DNA of 64,000 nucleotides from CAVTHW01 sp963734625 (GCA_963734625.1 CAVTHW010000003.1:372001-436000), one strand, 5' to 3'. Numbered from the stretch's first letter, positions 27,237-36,043 are shown. The notes: generated from the letters alone by a model not told the origin. Program-made: numbers and translations.

Positions 27237-28043
27237 ATGCAGACCGTCCGGGAGGAGGGCGCTGACAGTGTCCTCCTCCAACTGATTTCGATCTTTGACG
27301 GGGATAAGCCGCAAGGAAGTCCGGGCGCCTGGCGGCGCCGCCTGACCGCCTTGCTCACCACGCGCAGGACTGCGGAGATTCCGACAGAAGCATGGCCGCA
27401 CCTGCATGAGATCTGGCGCCGGGAGTCTGGCGAAAAGCTATTTCAACGTGCAGCCGATCTGCCTCGCCTGACGAAGAACGGGCGATGGACGGATTCTCTG
27501 TCCGTGTGGCAGGGCGATATCACGCGCCTGCAATCGGGGGCGATTGTCAACGCGGCGAACTCAGGTCTCACCGGGTGCTACGTGCCTTTCCATGCCTGTG
27601 TCGATAACGCCATCCACACCGCCGCGGGTCCGTGGTTGAGAGAAGCGTGTGAGCAGATCATGCGCTCGCGCGGGCGTCCGGAGCCAAACGGCACGGTGAC
27701 CGTGACCCCCGGTTTCTACCTTCCCGCGAGTCACGTTTTCCACACCGTTGGGCCAGTCGTCCGGACTCCTCCCCCGGCGCCCGAAGAGGACGCGGCACTA
27801 TCGCAATGCTATCGTGTGTGCCTTGAGGCGGCGCGGGGGCTGGGGCTCGCCAGCCTTGCATTTTGCGCCATTTCGACGGGGATCTTCGGCTACCCCAAGC
27901 GCGAAGCCGCATCGGTTTCTCTGCGCGAAATCAGGCGATTCCAGACGGCGCACGGTGACAGTCCGCTGCACGTAGTGCTGGTCGCCTTCACGGCGAACGA
28001 CGAGCGCACTTACCGCGAGGCCGTTCAGAGCATGCCCGAATGA
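27237..28043 (+). CDS. Zinc-type macrodomain ADP-ribosyl hydrolase
   Basis: A 268-residue protein. After an 80-residue N-terminal helical part, the macrodomain begins QGDITRLQSGAIVNAANSG. The following GCYVPFHACVDNAIHTAAGP contains the Cys/His zinc site typical of the Zn-macro class (fungal/bacterial SirTM-linked macrodomains). Later come FHTVGPVV and AISTGIFGYP, the phosphate- and ribose-binding loops. The enzyme should remove ADP-ribose from proteins. Its stop codon overlaps the ATG of a sirtuin gene (ATGA), so the two are translationally coupled. Confidence 0.9.
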   Translation: MQTVREEGADSVLLQLISIFDGDKPQGSPGAWRRRLTALLTTRRTAEIPTEAWPHLHEIWRRESGEKLFQRAADLPRLTKNGRWTDSLSVWQGDITRLQSGAIVNAANSGLTGCYVPFHACVDNAIHTAAGPWLREACEQIMRSRGRPEPNGTVTVTPGFYLPASHVFHTVGPVVRTPPPAPEEDAALSQCYRVCLEAARGLGLASLAFCAISTGIFGYPKREAASVSLREIRRFQTAHGDSPLHVVLVAFTANDERTYREAVQSMPE

Positions 28044-28907
28044 CGCACCGAACAGATTTCGAAAAAGCTCGTCGAAGAGGTCTCCCGCCTCATCGCCGAG
28101 GCCGATCATATTCTGATCGGAGCGGGCGCGGGGATGAGTGCTGATGCCGGCTTCGATTTTCATGAAAGCAAGGAATTCCAGCGCAGATACCCGTACTTGC
28201 GCCCGCTCGGCCTGCTCACGCCCGGTCATTCCATCGGTTTCCCGTGGCCGTCGAAATCCATCAAGTGGGCTTTCTACGCCCGCTTTGTGCAAGACATCCT
28301 CTACACTCCGCCGCCGAATCCCGATCCGTATGTCCAACTGGAGACCATCACCCGCCACGCGGATCGCTGGGTGCTGACGAGCAATGCGGACAACCTGTTC
28401 CCCCGCCTGGGATTCGACCCTGAGCGCCTGTGGACACGGCAGGGCACATTCGCGCACCTCCAATGTCTGCGGCCCTGTTGTGACGAAGTGTGGGAATCCG
28501 CTCCGTACGTGGAGCGCCTGCTCCCCAAGGTGGACCTGGTTACGGGAGATCTTACCGATCCTTCCCTGATTCCGCGGTGCCCCAGATGCAGCGGTGAGAT
28601 GATGCTGAACGTGCGGGAAGACAAATGGTTTGTGGAAAAGCCGTACGAAAAGCAGCAAAGCGGCTTTCTCGCGTGGCTGCGCGCAGCAGCGACTGGACGT
28701 CTGGTCGTCATCGAGATTGGCGCCGGCTTCAGCACTCCGACAGTCATCCGCTGGCCCTGTGAGTCCATCGTGGCGCATCATCCGAGTGCGCATTTGATAC
28801 GCATCAATCCGGAGCATCCGGAAACCCAACACCCGATGAACGGTCGGAGCACATGCATCGCGGCCCGAGGCGCAGCAATCCTTTCTTTGCTCACAGGCTC
28901 AGGCTAG
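28040..28907 (+). CDS. SirTM-like sirtuin, probable one-base frame error near the start
   Basis: The ATG at 28040 overlaps the macrodomain stop but is out of frame with the sirtuin. Removing one base in CACC near 28046-28049 joins them, giving EQISKKLVEEVSRLIAEADH and then the NAD-binding ILIGAGAGMSADAGFDF. Starting at the in-frame ATG at 28134 would lose that glycine-rich loop. Conserved TSNADNLF and the following RQGTFAHLQC have Gln where deacetylating sirtuins carry the catalytic His. This matches SirTM, which ADP-ribosylates rather than deacetylates. A zinc-ribbon set (CLRPCCDEV to PRCPRCSG) is present. SirTM loci usually also carry GcvH-like and LplA genes; none is seen here. The partner target is thus unknown. 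Confidence 0.82.
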
Positions 28908-28946
28908 TGTAGTGCGGCAAGCAGATCAACGAGTATGCAATTGACC

Positions 28947-29033
28947 GTGGGGCGGGCTTTCAGCCTGCGGACCCGCTTTCCAGCGGGTCCAGCCGGCCGG
29001 AAGGCCAGCTGCGGGCAGGATTGCCCGCCCCAC
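28947..29033. repeat. Nested palindromic intergenic repeat
   Basis: A perfect 11-bp outer stem (GTGGGGCGGGC at 28947-28957 with 29023-29033) surrounds a second perfect 8-bp stem (GGACCCGC at 28969-28976 with 28983-28990) and a CCGGCCGG palindrome. This is a REP- or MITE-like unit, likely to fold strongly in RNA and DNA. It lies between the sirtuin and glycosyltransferase genes and may act as a terminator. Confidence 0.8.
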
Positions 29034-29192
29034 ATAACGGGCAGAATATCGGCCGCACCACGCTAGGTGGCCAATTATTCGTACACCGGCGGCGCGAGCC
29101 GCTTTCTCAGAGCACCCCCGGATGTCCGTGAGCGCTACTTCCGTCTAAGGGTGTCACGGGCCCATTGTGTGACACTGAAGGCACTGGACGAC

Positions 29193-29906
29193 ATGTTGAT
29201 CAGCGTCGTAATCCCGGCCTTCAACGAGGAGCTGTACCTCCCGGAGACGTTATCCAGCCTTCGTGACGCCATCTCTCTTTGTAGATGTAGCGTGGAGCTG
29301 ATCGTTGTCGACAATGGCAGCGTCGATCGCACCAGGGACGTCGCGCGGTCATTCGGCGCAACGGTCGTGCAGGAGGCCGTTCACAATATCGCCAGGGCTC
29401 GAAATGCCGGAGCAAGCGTCGCGAGCGGCGGTGTTTTGGCTTTCGTTGATGCCGATACGATGGTCCCGCCTTGCTTACTCGACCGAATCGCGGAGGCGAT
29501 GGGCGACACTGCCTGCATGGGTGGCAGGCCGGACGTCGTCCATGCGCCAGCGTCCAAGCTCCTACGCGCCTACTTAGGTGTCTGGCGTTGGCTCGGAATC
29601 CGGCTAGGTATGGCTCAAGGCGCGGCTCAGTTTTGCCGGAAGGCAGCTTTTGAAATCCTGGGTGGCTATGACGAATCGCAATTCATGGGAGAAGATGTGG
29701 ATTTCTACTGGCGTCTGCGGAAGCTATGTGCCAGAGCAGGCGGCTCCTTGAGGTTTCTTGATGATGTAAAGGTTGTCCCCTCGCCCCGCCGTTTTGATCG
29801 CACTCCAGCATGGCGCACGTTCATCTGGACAAACCCCGTGTTCATTGCGCTGTTTCGAAGAACGGGCTCGGCCTGGACCGCATGGTACGTCAAAACGCTG
29901 CGTTAG
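29193..29906 (+). CDS. Family 2 glycosyltransferase
   Basis: I start at the ATG at 29193 (MLISVVIPAFNEELYLPETL), since the sequence upstream has no family resemblance. The 237-residue GT-A domain has IVVDNGSVDRTRDVARSFGA, the DxD motif in AFVDADTMV and a late GEDVDFYWRLR. It adds a sugar from a nucleotide-sugar donor to an unknown acceptor, probably a lipid- or surface-linked glycan. No transmembrane helix is evident. It is convergent with the DegT gene. Confidence 0.85.
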   Translation: MLISVVIPAFNEELYLPETLSSLRDAISLCRCSVELIVVDNGSVDRTRDVARSFGATVVQEAVHNIARARNAGASVASGGVLAFVDADTMVPPCLLDRIAEAMGDTACMGGRPDVVHAPASKLLRAYLGVWRWLGIRLGMAQGAAQFCRKAAFEILGGYDESQFMGEDVDFYWRLRKLCARAGGSLRFLDDVKVVPSPRRFDRTPAWRTFIWTNPVFIALFRRTGSAWTAWYVKTLR

Positions 29907-29988
29907 CACCATGGCTCGACGCTGACGCCGATCCGGAAGACTCTCCGCCAAACGGAATCCGAGCTGCCGTCTCCGTCGCCTGCCATTC

Positions 29989-31311
29989 CTATACCCGCAC
30001 GGCGCGCGGATACACCCTCCGGACAGCGGCCACGATATCGTCGATGTCGCGGCGCGCGTACTTCGGTCCAACCGCGACCCCGGCGAAGCGGCTGAGGATA
30101 TCGATGGTGCGCGGACAGCTTGCGGCGCCGTATTGAATCGACTTCCCTCGTGGAGTATTCCACGTCGGCCAAGCCGGGTGTGTGGCAATCTTCTTCTCGA
30201 TATAGGACTGAACCGGCAAGATCACTGAGCCTTGCGGCGGATCAGCCGGAACGTTCTCGGCTCGCATGAACTCCATGTAGCGGTCCCGCTGTGCCTTGCT
30301 GTCAAAGCGAACGAAAACAGACAATCCAAGATCCCCGGCAGGGTCCGGCCGCAGGCGGTATCGGATTCCCGGCACATCCCGAAGGCCTGCGTAGACCTGG
30401 GCTGCGTTGGCGCGCGCCGCTTCGATGATCTTGTCCAGCTTCCGCAACTGGGCCAGCATCACGCCTCCCGCAAACTCGCTCATCCTGAAGTTAGTGCCCA
30501 CAAACGGCGCCAGCTTGGCGGCGCCCAGCATCTGCTGGTGCGGCCGCGAGAGACTGCCCACGTCGTGGAAACGGCAGGCGCGCTCAAAAAGGTCCGCGTC
30601 GCTGGTCACAACCGAGCCGCCCTCACCGGACGTGATCGTCTTGCTCTCCTGATGACTGTAAGTGCCAATGTCGCCCAATGAGCCGAGCCGGCGCCCCTTA
30701 TAGCTGGCGCCGACGGCCTGCGAGCAATCCTCCACCACCCGGAGGCTGCGCTTGCGGGCGATGGCCAGAATCGGATCCATGTCCGCGGGATTGCCTTGCA
30801 GGTGAACGGCAATGATGGCCTTGGTCTGGGGCGTAATCCTGTTCTCGAGATCGGCCGGATCGAGGTTGAACGATTCGTCAATCTCCGCAAAGACCGGCAG
30901 CGCGCCCGCGCGCACCACCGCGGTGCATGTGGAGTGCCACGTCCACGCCGGCAGAATGACCTCATCGCCGGGCCCGATCTGCAAGGCAGCGACGGCACAC
31001 TCCAACGCGCCTGTCCCGGAACTCAATGCCAGCGCGTAGCGGGTTCCCATCTTGGCGGCGAATTCCTTCTCCAACGTGGCCACTTTGACTGGAGCGACGC
31101 CACCCCGCCCCGTAAACCGGAATGGCACACCGGTATCGACCACCTCCGTGACCTGGTTCCGCTCGGCCTCGTCATAGTACAGCGGTCCCCAATGGTCTCC
31201 GCGCAAAGGTTTTTCCCGGATGGGTTTACTGCCCTCGACGGCAAGTTGCGGACTACCAGCTGCGGACGCCGCGCCGGCCAGCACCGCTCCCACGAATCTC
31301 CTGCGGTCCAT
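29989..31311 (-). CDS. DegT/DnrJ/EryC1-type PLP aminotransferase with export-like leader
   Basis: The ATG at 31311 gives 440 residues starting with a twin-arginine-like leader (MDRRRFVGAVLAGAASAAGS). The aminotransferase body has the substrate/PLP loop LALSSGTGALECAV, the Asp region VVEDCSQAVGASY and the PLP-binding Lys in YSHQESKTITSGEGG. The family makes amino-sugars for surface glycans or antibiotics. A Tat-type leader on a cofactor enzyme would make sense because Tat exports folded proteins, but the enzyme would need PLP and amino donors outside the cytoplasm. A truncated, near-identical copy lies at 21266-21553. Confidence 0.85.
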   Translation of the reverse strand: MDRRRFVGAVLAGAASAAGSPQLAVEGSKPIREKPLRGDHWGPLYYDEAERNQVTEVVDTGVPFRFTGRGGVAPVKVATLEKEFAAKMGTRYALALSSGTGALECAVAALQIGPGDEVILPAWTWHSTCTAVVRAGALPVFAEIDESFNLDPADLENRITPQTKAIIAVHLQGNPADMDPILAIARKRSLRVVEDCSQAVGASYKGRRLGSLGDIGTYSHQESKTITSGEGGSVVTSDADLFERACRFHDVGSLSRPHQQMLGAAKLAPFVGTNFRMSEFAGGVMLAQLRKLDKIIEAARANAAQVYAGLRDVPGIRYRLRPDPAGDLGLSVFVRFDSKAQRDRYMEFMRAENVPADPPQGSVILPVQSYIEKKIATHPAWPTWNTPRGKSIQYGAASCPRTIDILSRFAGVAVGPKYARRDIDDIVAAVRRVYPRAVRV

Positions 31312-31394
31312 GTAAGCCTCCCTCCGCCGCCTTACATTATGCTTCACTTCGGTCGCCGCAGTGCGATTGCGCGGCAGCCTGGGATGGATGCAGA

Positions 31395-32219
31395 ATGAGC
31401 GATATGGTATTGAAGCCTTTGCCGGTGCTGACCGGCTTGTGCCTGCTCTCCGCGTCAGGGAGGATGATGGGCCAGGACGCGGGAGATCGATTCCGCTGGC
31501 CTGAGGGCAAGCGGGTGGCCGTTAGCCTCTCGTTTGACGACGCCCGCGCCAGCCAGGTCAATACCGGCATCCCGCTATTGGACAAGTACGGGGTCAAGGC
31601 AACCTTCTATGTGAACCCCGGCAATATCGAGAAACAATTGAATGGCTGGAAGAAAGCCGTGGCGAATGGTCATGAGATCGGCAATCACACCTCCTCCCAC
31701 CCTTGCACGGTGAACTACACGTTCTCCTCTAAGAACGCTCTCGAGAACTATGCGCTCTCGATGATGGAGAAGGAAATGGAAGCCGCCAGTGCGACGATCC
31801 AGCGGCTACTCGGAATCGAGCCCGCAACATTTGCCTATCCTTGCGGCCAGAAGTTCGTTGGCAGGGGCCCGGAGGTGATGAGCTACGTCCCGCTGGTGGC
31901 CAGCCGGTTTCTCGTGGGCCGCGGCTTTCGGGATGAAGGGGCTAATGACCCCGTCGCATGCGACCTGGCCCAGGTGCTGGGCATCGAGTCCGATGGCCTC
32001 ACTTTCGAACAAATGAAAGACCTCGTGGACGGCGCCGCGGCAAGACGCGGTTGGCTGGTCTTTGCCGGCCACGAAATCGGTAAGCCCGGCGCTCAGACAA
32101 CCCAGGCCGCCGTCCTCGATCAGTTCTTGCGATATGCCGGCGACCCCGCTAACGGCATCTGGATTGACACTGTGCAGGCCGTCGGCAAGTACCTCCGGGC
32201 GCAGCGCGGAGCTGACTAG
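31395..32219 (+). CDS. Secreted polysaccharide deacetylase (NodB-like)
   Basis: A 274-residue protein divergent from the DegT gene, with an N-terminal hydrophobic leader. NodB motif 1 is SLSFDDAR, with the catalytic and metal-binding Asp pair. Motif 2 is HEIGNHTSSHP, the HxxxH metal site. Motif 3 appears as TFAYPCGQKF. It should deacetylate N- or O-acetylated sugars using a divalent metal. Its end overlaps the stop of the convergent isomerase gene by four bases. Confidence 0.88.
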   Translation: MSDMVLKPLPVLTGLCLLSASGRMMGQDAGDRFRWPEGKRVAVSLSFDDARASQVNTGIPLLDKYGVKATFYVNPGNIEKQLNGWKKAVANGHEIGNHTSSHPCTVNYTFSSKNALENYALSMMEKEMEAASATIQRLLGIEPATFAYPCGQKFVGRGPEVMSYVPLVASRFLVGRGFRDEGANDPVACDLAQVLGIESDGLTFEQMKDLVDGAAARRGWLVFAGHEIGKPGAQTTQAAVLDQFLRYAGDPANGIWIDTVQAVGKYLRAQRGAD

Positions 32220-33076
32220 GCAAGCAAGCGCTGCAGCTTGCCGATAAATTCCGGCACCGCTGAGCGGGCGTTCCCGGTCCCTTCGTACTCCACGGCCAGG
32301 TATCCCCGGTAGACGGGGGCGAACATCTTCACCAGCCGGTCCCAATCGGCCGGGACCCGCGTCCCGCCCTCGGCCACCTCCGTCTTGAGGTGCACGTGGA
32401 CCGCGTAGGGCAAACATCGCTCGACTTGCCGGTATGCATCCTCCCGGAAATTCCCTACGTCGAGGTTGATGCCAACCCACGGCGAGTTGACCGCCTTTAC
32501 GATCTCGACCAGGCGCTCCGACTTGACGGTGACGGGGTCATCATCCTCGACGCCTAAAGTCATCCCTCGCTCACCCGCGGCGTCGCCGCACAGCTTGAGC
32601 GTCTCCACAATCCATGCGACCCCCTGGTCTTCGGTGGCGTCTTTGGGGACAGCGCCGCCGAAAACGCGCAGATGCCTCGCGCCCAGTTTCTGCGCCACAT
32701 CCAGCCAGGGCTTAAGCCTGGCCACTTCCGCGTCCCGAAGCTCGGCGGTGGCGCGGCACATGTTGGTCCGGATGCCAATGCTGTGAATGTCGACCCCCGA
32801 GCGATACGCCAGCCGCTTCAGCGGCAGCAGGAAATCATCCGAAGTGCTGGGGAACCAGTAGACGGTTAGATCCAGACCGTCCACGCCCAAGTCCGCCGCC
32901 AGCCGCACCAGATCCTCGTAGCTCATGGTCTTCTTCTCGAGCTCCTGGCGGAAAGAGTAAGCGCAGATCGCGCTGCGCAGGTGCGGCTTGTTCACCTGGG
33001 GCGCTGCCACCAGCGGCGGCGCCAAAGAGAGAAGTCCGCCAACGGTCATACTTTCTAAGAAGTCACGGCGTTTCAT
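32216..33076 (-). CDS. Exported sugar phosphate isomerase/epimerase-like TIM barrel
   Basis: A 286-residue protein with a Tat-like leader (MKRRDFLESMTVGGLLSL). The xylose-isomerase-like TIM barrel is seen in GVDGLDLTVYW, HLRVFGG, LGVEDDD, INLDVGNF, HVHLKTEV and AVEYEG. The Glu, Asp, His and Glu at the strand ends form the metal site. The family interconverts keto and aldo sugars or works in inositol metabolism. It lies 11 bp downstream of the large hydrolase/DUF6807 gene on the same strand and is likely its operon partner. Confidence 0.85.
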   Translation of the reverse strand: MKRRDFLESMTVGGLLSLAPPLVAAPQVNKPHLRSAICAYSFRQELEKKTMSYEDLVRLAADLGVDGLDLTVYWFPSTSDDFLLPLKRLAYRSGVDIHSIGIRTNMCRATAELRDAEVARLKPWLDVAQKLGARHLRVFGGAVPKDATEDQGVAWIVETLKLCGDAAGERGMTLGVEDDDPVTVKSERLVEIVKAVNSPWVGINLDVGNFREDAYRQVERCLPYAVHVHLKTEVAEGGTRVPADWDRLVKMFAPVYRGYLAVEYEGTGNARSAVPEFIGKLQRLLA

Positions 33077-33087
33077 GGTTCCTCAAT

Positions 33088-36030
33088 CTACTTTCGAGCT
33101 GCGAACTTGCTGTAGAGCCCCGCAACGTCGGCGCTGCCAGTGTCGCCCGGGTGCACCACGACGCGATAGCGAAACCGGGCGTGCTCACCCGGCTGAAGCG
33201 TCAGGCTGCCATCTTTGGTTTTATCATTCAGAAAGTCGCGCACGCCGAACGGGTTTGCCGACAGCAATCCATAGCTGCGCGCGTGCCAGTAGGTGGGGAA
33301 ACGCGGATTTCCGGGGTGATCCATGAAGGCGACGCCCACCTTTTCGCCATCGATGCTGCCGCAGTAATCCACCCATTCGGAACGCTTGCCCCACACCGCC
33401 GCTTCGCCTTCCCTGCCCTGTGCGTTCACCATTTTCCCGGTCCGCTGGAGCTGCTGCCCCGCGGCGGCGCGACCGGCGGCCGGCCCTTGCGGCTCCTCGA
33501 GCACGGTCGCCAAACGCATGGCGAAGGTGCCCTCCTTCGTATCGCCGAACACGGCCTTTTCGGTTGCGGTGAGGTCAATATCGAAGTCTACGATTCTAAG
33601 TTCAGGATCCGAGTAGAAGGTCATCTTGCGCACCTCAGTGAGAAGGGGCTTGCCGGACGGGGTCAACCAATCAAAGATCGCCTCCAAGGCGCCCGACTGC
33701 TTCCCGCTGGTGACGGAGACGATCTTCCTGAGGACGATCCGCCCGCGCTTGGGGTCTGGCGCCGGGCCCAGGGTGGCCCAATAGTTGTACCCGTTCACGT
33801 CACCGTGCCCGAAGAAGACCCCCACCTGGTGGGGGTGATCGATGGTCTCGCCCGGGATCTGGCCTGCTGGGTAGGATCGTGTCACAACTTTCCCCGATGC
33901 CGACCGCATCGGATACAGATAGGGTCTGTTGACTTCGCGGTCGCCAATTACGAAAGCCCCAAAAGGCTTTCCGTCGATCTCGACCGAGATGCTGTCCTGG
34001 CCCGAGGTGAGGCTGACCTGCGGTCTCACGGTCACCGGGCCGGGTGCGATCCACGCCAGCAGCTCCGATTCGCTGGCTTTAGCTGCGCGCACATCGGCCG
34101 AGGTCACACCACCCGCCTGCGCGCTGTCCTTCACCCAGTCGGCCGGGAAGTCCGCGCCGGCATTGTGCAACAGCAGCCTGCCCTCCGTATCCACCACGGC
34201 CGCTGCCCGGAAATCGCCCGCCTTCCGCAGGCCCGGGATGTGGAACCTGTCCAGATACTCCTCGTCGGCGTCCGTGCGGAACTTCGCCAGGTCCGCGGCC
34301 AGGTTGACTCCCGGCCCGGCCATCGAGCGCGCAAAGTAACTCCACACTCCGCCTATCTCCAGTCCTACCAGGTTCACCGTCTGTGCGGACGACCGGCTCT
34401 GCAAGTAGGCCAGCGCCGTCAGGATGTCTTGCACCCGGTTGGCATCGTCGGTTTGGTTGAACCAGGTGAAGCCGTCTGCGCCGGTTTGGCGCGGAGCCTT
34501 GGCGGCGCCGGTCTGGAAGGCATCAATCCCCATCACCGTCCCGCCCCGGTCAAGGATACTCTTCACCAATCCGTTTGTAGTTTGGGAAGACGACAGCACC
34601 CAGGCGACGCCCTCGGGATGGATGATGAGAGTGGGCGCGAACGCTGGGTTAGCCTTAACCGGCGTCAGCCACACCGCCGGGATTCGGTCGCCCTTGCCGG
34701 CGCGCCCCAAAAGCAGCGTCTCCCGCCGCGCCAGCGCCTCTTTCTTTTCCGAGATCACTTCGCCCGAAGCGGGCTTAAGCGCCAGCAGCGAAAATGTCAG
34801 CCGCTCGCGAAAGGCCGCGCGAGCTTTGTCCAGCGACGCCCGGTCATGCGGATGCAGTTGGTCAATACCCCGGCGCGCTTCGTCCACGCGGCTGGAGATG
34901 AACTGCTCGAGCGACTGCACCGCGCCGGCGGGCCGCAGCCTGCCGAACATCGCCAGCAGGTCGTTGGGCTTCTCCACGCTGAAACGCCTTTCCAGCACCC
35001 GGCCGGCGGCGCCCTGCAGGCGGGCGTTGAAAAACGTGTACATCGCCTCGCGGCTCTCCTGGTTGTAGTTATGGACCTGATCGATCTGAACGGTCTGCAC
35101 GTTCTTCTCCGCGCCGAACAGCCGGTAGATGCTCCGAACGGCGGGAAACTCCTCGCGCCCCGTATTGTGGGTCCAGTCGTTCGCTGAAATCATCAGCAGC
35201 GGGCGCGGCGCCATCAAGGCGGCGATCACCATGTTGCTGGTGTCGTTGTTCCCGCCTACCCGCAGATTGGCCGCATTCTCGCAGATCCCTCCCTGCATCT
35301 CCGACGAGATCATGTTCACCGGCGCCGCCGCCGCGATCCGGTCATCCACCGCCATCAACGTGAACGTCTGCGTGCCCCCGCCCGAGGCGCCTGTAGCAGC
35401 GATGCGGCTGGGATCCACGTCCGGCAGCGAACTGACGAAGTCCACCGCGCGGATGCTGTCCCAAAGCTGCACGCCCAGCGGGTTGATGTTCCAGAGATCC
35501 TCGCGTTTTCCGCCCCAATGGTGCGGGATCTGGTCGGTGTCATTGTAGCCGGCCATGTCGTAAGTGAACACCACGAACCCCTGCTGGGCCAGGTTGATGC
35601 AGCGCCCCGGCACGGACACTAACTGTTGGTTCTCGAGGCGCCCGTAGGCCCAGTGGCCATGCGGCGACACCACTGCCGGGAAGGGCCCGGTCTTGCCCCT
35701 CGGCCGGTACAGATTGCCGCCCAGGTAGAAGCCGGGCCAGGTCTCTAGAAGCACCTTTTCGATCGAGTACCCGTTGCGGTCGAGCTTGCCGAAGACCTCC
35801 GCGCGGATGGGCGTCTTCTCCGGTATGGGCAGCAAGCCGGCGCTCGCCAGGATCTGCTTTCTCACGAATGCGGCCCGTTCCAGCCAGGCTTCGCGGCTGG
35901 TGAAGACCGGCATCGTGAAATGGGAGTATGCATCGCGGACCTCGGTGTTGCGCGAGTCCTGCTCCGGGATTTGAGCCGCCGGGGCAGCCAGGCACAGCAA
36001 AGCCAAAAGAATTGCGGTCGTCTTAGTCAT
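33088..36030 (-). CDS. Large fusion: acetyl-xylan-esterase-like hydrolase plus DUF6807 (PmoA-like)
   Basis: A 980-residue secreted protein with a short signal (AILLALLCLAAPAAQ). Residues about 30-360 are an alpha/beta hydrolase of the acetyl-xylan-esterase kind, with VVSPHGHWAYG, the nucleophile elbow TGASGGGTQTF, and TGREEFPAVRS and DQVHNYNQESRE near the expected Asp and His. Residues about 360-650 contain a second, degenerate hydrolase-like region without a clear GxSxG. The last 320 residues form DUF6807 (PmoA-like), beginning SVEIDGKPFGAFVIGDREVN and containing IDHPHQVGVFFGHGDVNG. The DUF is common in planctomycetes and acidobacteria with unknown role. The fusion suggests joint action on a decorated plant glycan. 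Confidence 0.87.
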   Translation of the reverse strand: MTKTTAILLALLCLAAPAAQIPEQDSRNTEVRDAYSHFTMPVFTSREAWLERAAFVRKQILASAGLLPIPEKTPIRAEVFGKLDRNGYSIEKVLLETWPGFYLGGNLYRPRGKTGPFPAVVSPHGHWAYGRLENQQLVSVPGRCINLAQQGFVVFTYDMAGYNDTDQIPHHWGGKREDLWNINPLGVQLWDSIRAVDFVSSLPDVDPSRIAATGASGGGTQTFTLMAVDDRIAAAAPVNMISSEMQGGICENAANLRVGGNNDTSNMVIAALMAPRPLLMISANDWTHNTGREEFPAVRSIYRLFGAEKNVQTVQIDQVHNYNQESREAMYTFFNARLQGAAGRVLERRFSVEKPNDLLAMFGRLRPAGAVQSLEQFISSRVDEARRGIDQLHPHDRASLDKARAAFRERLTFSLLALKPASGEVISEKKEALARRETLLLGRAGKGDRIPAVWLTPVKANPAFAPTLIIHPEGVAWVLSSSQTTNGLVKSILDRGGTVMGIDAFQTGAAKAPRQTGADGFTWFNQTDDANRVQDILTALAYLQSRSSAQTVNLVGLEIGGVWSYFARSMAGPGVNLAADLAKFRTDADEEYLDRFHIPGLRKAGDFRAAAVVDTEGRLLLHNAGADFPADWVKDSAQAGGVTSADVRAAKASESELLAWIAPGPVTVRPQVSLTSGQDSISVEIDGKPFGAFVIGDREVNRPYLYPMRSASGKVVTRSYPAGQIPGETIDHPHQVGVFFGHGDVNGYNYWATLGPAPDPKRGRIVLRKIVSVTSGKQSGALEAIFDWLTPSGKPLLTEVRKMTFYSDPELRIVDFDIDLTATEKAVFGDTKEGTFAMRLATVLEEPQGPAAGRAAAGQQLQRTGKMVNAQGREGEAAVWGKRSEWVDYCGSIDGEKVGVAFMDHPGNPRFPTYWHARSYGLLSANPFGVRDFLNDKTKDGSLTLQPGEHARFRYRVVVHPGDTGSADVAGLYSKFAARK

Positions 36031-36043
36031 ACGGAAAGTCCGG

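Noticed and set aside
33151..35187. A 678-residue open frame on the plus strand
   Set aside because: It is antisense to the intact esterase-DUF6807 gene, has no recognisable domain and reflects the high GC content, which leaves long spurious frames open.
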